A stretch of 23,393 nt of DNA, from positions 1 through 23,393 of the forward strand of contig JNEM01009171.1 in assembly GCA_000697335.1 (NCBI GenBank). Reading direction: 5' to 3'. A program made the position numbers and the translations under genes. Shown here in pieces: positions 11,331 through 20,822 of the stretch; the first letter of the stretch is position 1, and each line of letters opens with the position of its first letter. A model generated the notes under the pieces. That model made no database searches. It saw nothing but the letters and a program-made list of their open reading frames with translations, and was not told the DNA's origin. The DNA comes from Conidiobolus incongruus B7586 (taxonomy: Eukaryota; Entomophthoromycota; Entomophthoromycetes; Entomophthorales; Conidiobolaceae).

Positions 11331-13085
11331 ATACACTTAAGCTTCGATCATTACTTGTGGCTGCCATTATTCCAACTTGAATTGCACAATAGATGGAATA
11401 TGATTACTATTAATTGAGATTTCAATTGTTCAATAGTGATTTTGGTACCACCAAGTTCATTTACTAGGGGTCCGATACATCCCAAGAATATATCAGCACA
11501 GCAAGCGAAACTGATAGAAATTTCCAAATTGAAAAAATTAAATATTATTATTTTTGCTCTCATATCCTTTGATCTTTAGATTGAGATCAGTTGTAAAGCT
11601 TGCGATACCTCTATGCGCAGTGTTCACAATTTAAAATAACTTTAACCATAAAAAATTACTCAAAGTTTCAAGATTGATTGTGGTCTGGCTGGAAGTCTGG
11701 GATTTGAATGTGATGGACATATAGATTGCTATAGTAATGCTTATTTAAGTTTTGCATTATACTGATTTCTCTAAACGCTACATAGGAGAGTTAGAGTATT
11801 TCTATTTAATATGAACTTGCCTCTATCCTTACTTACAGGATAAACAAATCAGATTATCAGAGGCTAAGCAAAAATAATTCCAAAATCTGGTGGAAAAAAT
11901 AAAATGTGTTCATCTTTCAAACTTTCATTACGATAATGTGTCAAAGGCTTCGGAACTGATTGTAGAAGATCTATTTGAGGTCAATTTGACTCCAATATTG
12001 GTGATGATAACGTTTACATCAAGTGTCTCCATAATAAATTGGGAGAGTATCAATATTCACCCTTGAATCTAAGTTGAAAAATATCTTTGAAATTCACAGA
12101 AAGGACTTCTTTGGTATGGTTATTTTAACTGGTGATATTTCAATTCATGAATCATCTAAAGGATCTCCAAGTCGTTTCAAATCCACTGAGCACGCTACCT
12201 ATTATTTGCTGTTTAAGTATATTGCTTCAAAATCCATCTTATTTTACCTAGTTCTTAATAACCATTTATCTGATTTTTTTAAATCTTTTTCCATTCTTAG
12301 ACTCTACAATGGAAAACAGTTATGACCTTTATGACTTTACTGAAAGTGAATGGAACCGATGACTACCTGAAAATGCTTTATACACACTTAAAATTTGATT
12401 AGTACTTTTTTCTATATGGCGATAATCTTAAAACAATTGTATTAAACAATAACCTCTGCTATTTATATAATATTTGGTGATTCTTAGGCCCAGAAAATTA
12501 TAGGATTCCACTGGAATATTGATTTCGGCTATTCGAAAGCTTCAAGGTCCTGAACGTAAAGGTTCCAAGATTTATAATGCTTCCAATATTCCACCTCCAA
12601 TTACTGATTGCTACTAAAAGGTTTCTCATATATATATGTAAAATCCTCGAAACTTATTGATATACCATTATTTTTAAATTTTATCAACATACTCACGATG
12701 TTGAATTTGAATTGTATTATAAGTATTGTGCTAAAGCAGTTCAAAATGCTTTCTCACATATTTTCATTGCAGCTACTATTACTACTCATGTGAAAATGAA
12801 TTCAGGATTTTGTGTAAATAAGTTTGATGAAAAACATTACCCTGACAAAAACTATCCAACACTAGGCCAACTTCAACGAAATGGTCAAGTAATAGAATGA
12901 ACCAAAGTGTGAAGAGCTTTATCAAGCCAAGGAACAATACAAAGCTCCGACATTCAGTGCTTCCTATATCAATGCCACCTTAAGTCATCAAGTAACCGAA
13001 TTAATGCAATATAGATAAATATTATTTGTAAATTGAGAGCTAGTAAAAGTTAAGGAATTTGCTTAACCTAGCTTCAGTTTGATAT
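11331..13085 (+). pseudogene. Strongly decayed acid sphingomyelinase-like gene (relic 2)
   Basis: This is a third same-strand copy of the sphingomyelinase gene, older or faster decaying than relic 1. The signal peptide region is still readable at about 11331-11390 (KLRSLLVAAIIPT against KLWSLVLSAFLSP). The start of the saposin domain matches at about 11580-11630 (ISCKACD). The phosphatase part has clear pieces such as MVILTGDIS (12113-12139), the region of LNNNLCY near 12440, and an ATITTHVKMNSGF piece at about 12772-12810. The end matches at about 13021-13080 (KLRAS). It has many stops and frameshifts, and a stretch before the C-terminal cysteine region is missing, so it is about 120 bases shorter than the intact gene. 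The GHTH metal motif is lost. The open pieces at 12074-12325 and 12712-12900 are remnants, not genes. Confidence 0.85.
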
Positions 13086-13920
13086 TGACACTATCACTGA
13101 AATGCTTTAAATTCAAAGGTTAAGATATATGAATAGTTTTTAGTAAAATATAAAAAAATAAGATTACCCCATTGGTGAATTGATTCCAAAAATTTCTATT
13201 CATTCTATACTCTTTTATACATAAGATTCAAAGATTCCATCTAAAATTCAGTCATTTATATTTTTAGAATTCCTTCACCGCATTTATTAATATTTCGAGT
13301 AAGTGATAATATTTTTTTTAAATTAATATCTTGTTTAAATAAATTCATAATTCAATAATTTATATAAATTTTAAAAATTATATAAATTATATTTTGGAAA
13401 AAATTTATAAGAATTTGAATACATAATTTTGATAATTAAAAATAAAATTTAGCTTCTTGATTTATTTGATTTTAATTTTAGCATCAAATATTAAAAGTTG
13501 AATAAAAAATTATAAAATATTCCCAATTCCTTTATTAATACTCAATACTCTAAGCCTTGCATTTTCGATATAGTTTCATTCACAAGTTTGACATATATAT
13601 TAAATTTCAATTCTATCAATTATAATTGATAAGAAAAACTAAGTAAAGTTCCAAAATTATTAAACAAATATATTAATTTAAAATCAATATAAATTTAAAT
13701 ATTATTTAATAATGAAATTAAATTTTATATTAAATTTTAAAAAAATTTAAACCTCGATTATTTAGCTTAATCATGTTTTATTACATAATTTTTGATTATT
13801 TTATATAATCAATTTAATATGCACTAATAATAATCTTGAAAATTATTATATAATTTTATGTATTCAGATTATAAATTCTCAACAAAACCTCAGATATTCC
13901 AAATATATAAGTTAAATAGT
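13086..13920. other. A+T-rich spacer, no gene seen
   Basis: This is spacer between the second sphingomyelinase relic and the 3' end of the first crystallin-like gene. It has long A and T runs with stops in all frames. No feature is supported. Confidence 0.6.
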
Positions 13921-14307
13921 TTAACATGATCCATAACGATTATATTTGATAAAAATCGACCCTGCACATACCGATGTAGTATCATTGTTAAAGCCACCTT
14001 GAACTTGTTTAATTACATGACCTGCACAATTAGTTCCATAATGAAAGGTTAATTGTGTTTCAGCTGTGCTGAGTGCTGATTTGATTTGCATATCTGGAAT
14101 ATTAACGCATCCGTACACTCCGGGAACCATAAAAAAAGCAGTCTCTCCTTTATAATCATTTTCCGAATATACTGTAACATCCAATATTGCGAGACTGGTA
14201 TCAAAATTAGGATCACAGTTTTTGAGGGCGAGATCCATTGGGCATTTTTCAAATTCACTATTTATTAAACTGAATAGCCATAATAACCTATACTTAATTA
14301 AATTCAT
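13921..14307 (-). CDS. Small secreted beta/gamma-crystallin-like protein, copy B
   Basis: This 128-residue single-exon protein has a hydrophobic N-terminus (about residues 4-16) that reads as a signal peptide. After a variable linker it has two Greek-key-like halves. The first has YSENDYKG, matching the Y/F/W-x4-F/Y-x-G signature of beta/gamma-crystallins, followed by GCVNI and an IKSA strand. The second has FHYGTNCAGH followed by VCAGSIFIKY. Six cysteines (C22, C31, C67, C94, C114, C128) are shared in order with copy A at 16561-16935. The proteins share a nearly identical block (QLTFHYG, GHVIKQVQGGF, NRYGSC at the end), while the N-terminal third differs. The acidic and S/T-S residues of the usual calcium clamp are not well matched. 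The function is unknown; the fold class occurs in secreted antifungal and killer-type proteins and in structural proteins. The pair is transcribed divergently. Confidence 0.82.
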   Translation of the reverse strand: MNLIKYRLLWLFSLINSEFEKCPMDLALKNCDPNFDTSLAILDVTVYSENDYKGETAFFMVPGVYGCVNIPDMQIKSALSTAETQLTFHYGTNCAGHVIKQVQGGFNNDTTSVCAGSIFIKYNRYGSC

Positions 14308-16123
14308 TTTTAATAATTAAAATCTATATATAATAAGAATAGGTATTTATAGTTTAACTACAAGGAAATTTTTATTTGTTCCTTTATGACTTTAAAAATT
14401 TCCGAATTGTTAATTTTGATTGCTTAATCAAATTATCCAATAAATCGTTTTAAATTATATAATATGGTAAATAACATCAAACTTGTATGATTATTATGTA
14501 TTTATTAGAATATTAATATATTCAAATAATTCATTCCAATTGTGAATAGTTTGCAAAAGTTATTAATGAGAAAAGATGATTTCCAAATTCATTATATTAT
14601 TTCCTTTTATCATATTAATATCGAAAAATCTTTTTTTTACATTAACTACATAATTATCATTCTGGATCAAGAATTTTAAAGTTAATATATTTTGTTCTAG
14701 GAATTTTTTGTACCAGTTCTAAGATTATTTTACGAATTGAAGCAATTTACAGCACTATTTATTAAAATAATGTTAGATTTTAATTTTTCAAATGCTTCAA
14801 TATGAATATATATATATATTTTGTAATATAAATTTATCAAAAATTAAATATTCTATTGCTTTTAATATGGACATTGATTTAAAATTGTTAATAAAATTCG
14901 AATTTCGGTTCACGAATAATCTCAATACATTAGGATGATATTAAATAAATGAAAATATTATATCCTAACAAATAACTGTAATATTAAATAGTATTTAGAT
15001 GGTTTATGGAATACATAACTATTTACCTCAATAGATTTTTTGATTTTGAAAAATGTTTTATATTTAATGAAATAGAAAATCAATTCAATTTTTTGGTCTG
15101 AAAATCTTTCAGTTGTTAAAAGATTAATTTTATTAATACTGAGAATAAGTGGATAGCTTCAAATAAGTTAACATAAGATTAATTGTGAAGTTTGTTTACA
15201 GATATGATCCATTAGTGTGTTTGAATATAATGATCATTTAGATCTTTCTAGAATCAGGTATATTTAATAAAATTTATATTTCAATATATCAGTTGTTAAA
15301 TTTATTAATTATTTTATTAGTTATGTTATTAATAGTATTTTATAATATAAAAAACTATTATTTGATAAATACAATAATACAAATATATAGTTTTATTTTA
15401 ATATCCTAATGGTCAAAATTCAGTTGTTTTCATATAACTAATCACTTGGTCTATATATTAATATATTCATATATTAATACATAATTATCGACGATTTAAG
15501 CAAAGAATGATCCTCGATCATAGTTTTGACTATTCATATATGAAACATAATATTTTCTGCCTTGGAAGAATAATTTTATATTTGTTTATATTAAAATACT
15601 TTGGACAATATTATTTTAATTTTAATTAATCTTTTCATTATTAGAATTTAAATCATCAACATCAAAAACTTGAAAATGCTTTTATTAATACCAAATAAAT
15701 GGTTTGTTACTCAAATGATTTCATTTAATTTATATTGTATTATTTAATATTGAATATCTTAATTTAATATATTTCGGATCAATGCTTATGTAATATAATT
15801 ATCAAAATTCAAAAAATATTTAGAAATTTGATCATAATATGATATGAGCAATATAATTTGATTTTACTATATTTAATCCAATTTATAAATCTAACTATTT
15901 TCAATATTTAATGAACCAGTTTGTGAAATTTTATATTTTATAAAGTGTATTTTTGTTGAAAATTAATAATTTGATTATTCGACAAAATTCTATTTTTATC
16001 ATGAATTAATTATTTTTTTATGGATCAAATCATGTATTAATAAACATATTTTTAATACCTTGGTTTGTTTAAAAAATAAAAACTAAAGGATCAATAATTT
16101 AACCAATGTCAAAAGATATAATA
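14308..16123. other. Divergent intergenic region, no gene seen
   Basis: This is the larger part of the 2.25-kb spacer between the two head-to-head crystallin-like genes. It is very A+T rich. Apart from the TATA candidate of copy B just upstream of its ATG, I see no conserved block shared with the copy A promoter. Confidence 0.5.
14344..14351 (-). promoter_or_regulatory. Possible TATA box of crystallin-like copy B
   Basis: On the minus strand this reads TATAAATA, about 40 bases before the ATG at 14307. That would imply a very short leader. Support is positional only. Confidence 0.4.
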
Positions 16124-16207
16124 ATGAAAAAACATCTACTTTTCCTATTAGCGTTATTGGTATTGGATATAATTTATTGTTATAAGATATATTTTCAAAA
16201 CTTGTAA
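16124..16207 (+). other. Signal-peptide-like micro-ORF
   Basis: Twenty-seven codons from ATG to TAA read as a textbook secretion signal: MKKH, then a run of Leu, Phe, Ala and Val, then a short polar tail after DIIYC. Nothing readable follows it. It could be the surviving first piece of a lost secreted-protein gene, an exon of an undetected gene, or chance. It lies about 350 bases upstream of crystallin-like copy A on the same strand. Confidence 0.15.
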
Positions 16208-16474
16208 ATATGTGCTGCTTTATTAGTATAAGGTTAAAAATTCGCTTATATAATTTGATTTAATAGATTTGATCAAATATAGATATTCAATTAAGTAGTG
16301 AGAAAAACTTTATTGATCATTTGATTAATAATATGCTATTTATAGCTTGAGTTGTTCATAGGTGTTCCATTTTTTAAATGAAAGGTATCTTAAAAAAATC
16401 AGGTTTGCGCATTTTATATCAAATTGCCATGTTCTAAAAATAGAATTTAATATTCTGACTTGAGACTGGTTTTG

Positions 16475-16479
16475 CCAAT
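16475..16479 (+). promoter_or_regulatory. Possible CCAAT box of crystallin-like copy A
   Basis: A CCAAT sequence lies immediately upstream (10 bases) of the TATA candidate at 16485-16492 and about 85 bases before the ATG. The tight pairing with TATA raises its weight slightly. Confidence 0.35.
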
Positions 16480-16484
16480 AGAAC

Positions 16485-16492
16485 TATATAAA
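16485..16492 (+). promoter_or_regulatory. Probable TATA box of crystallin-like copy A
   Basis: TATATAAA, embedded in a locally less A+T-rich stretch, lies about 70 bases before the ATG at 16561. This is a good spacing for a TATA-driven, strongly expressed small secreted protein gene. Confidence 0.55.
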
Positions 16493-16560
16493 CACCTAGA
16501 TTGGGCATTTAGATCAGCATTCAATTATAATTTATTCATTCAAATTTAATATCTAATAAA

Positions 16561-16935
16561 ATGAAATTCCTCGCTGTCGTATCTCTTGCTATTGCTTCTA
16601 TTTCTGCCTGGACTCAATGCCCTGCTGATCCTAATCCTTGCGCCCCTCCTCCTGGTTCTATCTCCAGCATGGAAGCTGAAATCTACTCTGAAAACAACTT
16701 CAAAGGAGATGTTAAAGTATATAAAGTTGAAGGCGGCTGGGGATGTGTCGACATTGATGATGTTAGAATCAAATCTGCTAAGAGCACTGGTTCTACTCAA
16801 TTGACCTTCCACTATGGTAAAGGATGTGTTGGTCATGTCATCAAGCAAGTCCAAGGTGGATTCTTCAACACCACTGATGATGGCCTCTGTGCTGGATCTG
16901 TTTTCATTAAATTCAATCGCTATGGATCATGTTAA
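16561..16935 (+). CDS. Small secreted beta/gamma-crystallin-like protein, copy A
   Basis: This 124-residue single-exon protein has a clean signal peptide (residues 1-16, ending SISA) and a mature chain of about 108 residues. After a Pro-rich start come two Greek-key-like halves. The first has YSENNFKG (residues 42-49), then GCVDID and RIKSAKS. The second has FHYGKGCVGH (83-92), then LCAGSVFIKF. These fit the paired motif pattern of a beta/gamma-crystallin domain. Six cysteines (C20, C27, C62, C89, C110, C124) probably form three disulfides, and one NTT glycosylation site lies at N103. Codons are rich in C-ending forms compared with the flanks, as in highly expressed genes. The divergent paralogue at 13921-14307 shares all six cysteines. 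The role is not known; cell-wall, calcium-binding or antagonistic functions are all possible. Confidence 0.9.
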   Translation: MKFLAVVSLAIASISAWTQCPADPNPCAPPPGSISSMEAEIYSENNFKGDVKVYKVEGGWGCVDIDDVRIKSAKSTGSTQLTFHYGKGCVGHVIKQVQGGFFNTTDDGLCAGSVFIKFNRYGSC

Positions 16936-16952
16936 ATATTTTGAAATTTAAA

Positions 16953-16958
16953 AATAAA
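16953..16958 (+). terminator. Possible polyadenylation signal of crystallin-like copy A
   Basis: AATAAA lies 18 bases after the stop codon (16933-16935). Its spacing is similar to the signal after the sphingomyelinase gene. It is a weak call because of base composition. Confidence 0.35.
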
Positions 16959-17648
16959 AAATATAATACATAAATAATCTTTATTGAATTCATTTATTAC
17001 CAATTTATAAATATTATCAATTATATATAAATAATAATCTTGGCAAATTCTAGCCCCAATTGATACACTCAATCTAACTAGTAACAAAGTATTTGGTGTT
17101 GATAGTAATTAGAGTTTGATATTCCAACCATTATTTTTTAACAATATGACTTGATATCAATGTGTAAATTCTATTTAATATATAAAAATTTGTTTACTTG
17201 AAAAAATTTTTAATTTCATTAAAACTACCATGAGAAATTTTTTAATATGACTAAATTTGTACAAGTTTATGGAAATTTATTTATTCATTATAATATATTT
17301 TAAAAATACATAATATTGGTCTAATTAAGTATATTTTCTAACATTCAATAATAGCCTGATAAAATTTATATATTCAATATAGTAAAAAGTCAAGTAACGT
17401 TGAATATAAAATTAAATATTTATATTAGCTAAATAGAGTAATTTTGAATTAAAACTTTATTAAATAAAATGATATTTAAATATTAAAAATATAGGGTCTA
17501 AACGTGCGGAATAATTTATACAAAATTGGAGTAGAGAGAGAATGGTACAAAAGTGCTTTGAATATCGAATTAATGTATCTAGTATAGAATAGATTACTTG
17601 GAGTTGAAATTATTCAATGATATGGATCTTGTCGCATGGGATGGTGAA
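16959..17648. other. Convergent spacer and 3' UTR of the kinase gene
   Basis: This stretch lies between the 3' ends of copy A (plus strand) and the kinase gene (minus strand). It is A+T rich up to about 17500, then somewhat less so, probably the kinase 3' UTR. No further gene is seen. Confidence 0.55.
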
Positions 17649-20600
17649 TTATACCACAATACCTTTGATATATTCAACCAATCGATCAGCATAGCGGTTA
17701 GGTTCCTCAACAGAAATTTCATATTGGTTGGTTCCAAATATAAAGGATGGAGGTGGTTCTTTCAGTTCTGCTGCAGTTGTATGGGATCGGGTGGGTCTGG
17801 GCTTGGATTTGGGTGGGTTAGCTGCAGAAGCACTATGGCCAAGTTTAGAGATATGGGCAGCTGGATCGGGTAAGGATTGAGATGTTGGTGACATGATTTC
17901 TTGAGCTGAGGGGTTGGATTGATCACGACCTGGAATGGAAATGGATGGAGATCCAGTGGCACTTTGGCCTTCTATTGATTCACTGATATTAGCCTCATTT
18001 ATAGGATCAGAGTTGGGGCGATTCTTAGTGCGAGATGAAGGCTTAGAAGGTGGCTCAGCATTCATACTACTGACAGGAGGACCAAAAATTGGAGTGGTAG
18101 GGGTGCCGAGTAATCTTGCATTGGCTCCTTTAATCCCTTTTTCAAGCCATTTGACCAAGGTGAATTTCTGAAGCACGTCAATCAGACCAACAAAATAGAT
18201 CTCTTGATTAGCCAGTTTGACAGATGAAATACCCTGAGCCCATACTGATTCACTATAGCTGAGAGGTTCATCCATGATTGGTGTGTTTGATGTAGTAGGT
18301 AAATTGTCTAAAGAATCAGCGGAAAAATACTCACCACTTAAGGGAGCGGGCTCTTTGGGAAGGGGAGACTGGGGAGATGGCATAATGGAGCTAATGAAAT
18401 TGGATGCAGAATTGAGCAAAGGTTGGATGATACCAGACTGGGCGCGTAATGAGTTAGAAAGCTTGGATCCATCTTGGGCGAGGTTGGAATTGGGGTCTGC
18501 ACCCGCTACATTGAAGGCAGAAGCAACAGAATTGAGGCGACTTCTTCCTTTGCCTTGATGATTGTTTTTATTGACACGGTGAATACCAATGAGTAAACTG
18601 TAGTCCATGAACTCAAATTTTCTCAACAATGCTACATCTTCTTGAAGTTGATGAATCAACTCCTGTTTGACTTCAGGCCCAACATGGATAAGATTTGTTA
18701 AACCGTTGAACACCCGATATTGGAAGTCCATTTCTTTCAAAGTCAAGTTTCCAATCTTTTCCTTGTCTTCCTCAGTTTCACCATCACCAGAGAGAGGAGA
18801 GTGGGGATTGCTAATGGAGAGGGTGCGTCGACCGACATTGGAGCCCTTGAAATCATAACGTTCATGGATGGTGTAAGGGGTGTCAAACACATTGGCCATG
18901 ATCACGAGAATCAGCTTTTGCGGGAAAGCGTCGTCGTTTGCAGGCAAGGAATACTGTTGACCTAATGGGAAAGTTCCACCTACAGAAGCACTGCTTTCAT
19001 TGGAAGGATCAAAAGGAATGGAGTTCATTGTGTTAGCAGTGGATTGTGAGGTGTTCATAGGTGTTTTTTCGAAAGTATACATTCCCAAATAGCGGGGTAA
19101 TAGGGTGTTTGGATTTCGGCGGATATGGTTCAGGTAATCAGGGAGAAATGACTTGAGATTTTCAGGCTCACTTCCTCTCAAGGTCTTGAACATGAATCTA
19201 GCATTGTTGTGTGTTAAAAAAAAGATTGCTTCTGACTTTCCGGCTGTTGTAGATACACTGCTGAATGGTAAGGATAGAGCAGAATCAAGCTCAAATAGAC
19301 TGTATCCAAAGAGCTGGCGAATGGTCCTAAACACCATAGGAGCGTGGTCAGTAAACTTGATTCTTCCATAGTTGGGGATAAACCAGTCGTGGCTATACTC
19401 GGCGGTAAAATACTGACGATCCAAAGCTGGTCTAGTGACATTGGAAGTCGTCTTTGGAGTGTTTGGAATGGATTCAAACTTGACACTCCTCTGTTTTTGC
19501 AAATTGGGAGTAGGCGCTGGAGTTGAAGGCTGACCTTTTTCCAAATCTACATCAAAACTCTGGGAATTGTCTGCAGGTTTTAATCCGGTAACTTGAGGTA
19601 ATTTTGGTCCGGATGCAGCCGATTGGTTGATGTCTCCATTAAAGTCCATAACTACTGGAGGGGTGGTTGGACGTGTGCCTCGGCGCAATGGCTCTACCAT
19701 AGATTTGTGTCTATTGGGATCAGGGAGTTTGTTTGTAGTTCTCCTGAGAACCTTTGGGCTCTCCGTGTTTTTTGGGGGCTCTATCTCCACCTGGCTAAGA
19801 TCAGGTGATGCAGGGGAAGAGAGCATTTCAGTGGGTGAAGTTGGTGCTGAAAACAGTTTACTTAGTCTTAGTGCATCAGATGTATCCTGAAGATTATTTA
19901 GAGCAGTATGGCGAAGAGATATGGATTTGTTATTTTCCTTTTCTCGCTTCAATCGAATGCTACTTTCACCTGAGATTAATACACTTCCCTGATTAGAGTA
20001 AGAATCTTCCCCCCGACTGGATCTAAAGCTTGAGGATGAATTGACTGAATTGATGGATTTGCTATGTTTGTGTCGGAACTTGTTTCGAAGCCCATAAGAG
20101 CCATGATGGTGTTTTAACGTTGGTTTTCCGTGTGAATGAATACCATCTCCATTGGATACAACCGATGATTTGCGAGATCTCAAGGGCCAAAATTCCCATG
20201 ATTCCATTGATTGGTCCAACGCTATGGCCTCAGGACTAACTTCCGCCAAATGTAACACAGAGCGCACCCCAAATCGTAAATGTCTTCCTAAGGGAGGCTC
20301 ATTGGTATGCTGCATCAAAGTCTCTGCCAAGTCGCGCTTTCGATGAAAGTTCTGCCACCTGGTCTCGTGATCCAGATGCGAGTTTGGATCAGGGAGAGGG
20401 GGGGGCGGTTGAAAAGTTTTGAAGAATGGATGATTATTGGTATTCAGCGTACTTAAAAGCTGGGGATTGGATATTTTTAGGTGCGATTTTGTGCTTTCTT
20501 CAGAATTAGGATTATTTTCATCCTCCTCATTTTTACTGAGCGCTGATTTCTGTGAAGAAAAAAGTGTGAAAGAGCCGTAAGAAGGGACAAAGGTGCGATT

Positions 20601-20822
20601 CAGCCAAGAACTGGAATTGCTTCCAGTATCCAAAGTTCTGAATAAAAGAATATTAATTTTAAATTTTAAATTTATACACAATAAAAATTACCTTCTTAAT
20701 CTATATCGTTTAATTTTCCTATATATGTACCATATAATTATACCAGCAAGCATACCGGATAAAAATATTATAAAAGAAAAACTACTCCAAAGAGGAGGTA
20801 AATTGGAGTCAATGACCGTCAT
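17649..20822 (-). CDS. Membrane-anchored phosphatidylinositol phosphate kinase (PIP5K-like), two exons
   Basis: PIP kinases phosphorylate phosphatidylinositol monophosphates, typically making PI(4,5)P2 for signalling, endocytosis and actin control. I join exon 1 (20822-20692) and exon 2 (20637-17649) through a 54-base GT-AG intron, giving 1039 residues. Exon 1 encodes a 12-residue N-terminus, a transmembrane helix (about 13-34) and a basic RKIKRYRLRR stop-transfer stretch. Residues 45-450 are Ser/Pro-rich and probably disordered. The kinase domain runs from about 454 to 1035: GKSEA glycine-loop region, ATP lysine K528, HERYDFKGS (D639, K641), MDYSLL (721-726), GLID (D864) and the C-terminal YADRLVEYI helix. 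Ser/Pro-rich insertions lie at about 733-840 and about 885-1010. The second is within or just after the activation/specificity loop and is unusual. The conserved GKSGS reads GKSEA and DLKGS reads DFKGS. The exact lipid preference cannot be told. Confidence 0.88.
20638..20691 (-). other. Intron of the PIP kinase gene
   Basis: On the minus strand the 54-base sequence begins GTAATT and ends with a pyrimidine-rich TTCTTTTATTCAG, with a possible TTAAT branch site about 20 bases before the end. Removing it joins a split Arg codon (AG|A) in frame. If it is kept, exon 1 stops at once (TAA across the donor), while an ATG inside the intron (20681) stays open into exon 2. Confidence 0.75.

Noticed and set aside
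11351-11563. Minus-strand 70-codon frame with several cysteines, at first saposin-like
   Set aside because: The plus strand here matches the N-terminal part of the sphingomyelinase (signal peptide and the region before the saposin domain), so the minus frame is a shadow of relic 2.
12074-12900. Open frames of 60-83 codons treated as small genes
   Set aside because: Their peptides match pieces of the sphingomyelinase in order (TGD motif region, the THVKMN region), so they are remnants of relic 2.
14086-14268. Frames overlapping crystallin-like copy B on both strands
   Set aside because: They overlap a gene with clear paralogue support in another frame. Low-complexity peptides and lack of similarity mark them as shadows.
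17598-20346. Many plus-strand and alternate minus-strand frames across the kinase gene
   Set aside because: All lie within the kinase coding sequence, which has full domain support; none shows its own motif.
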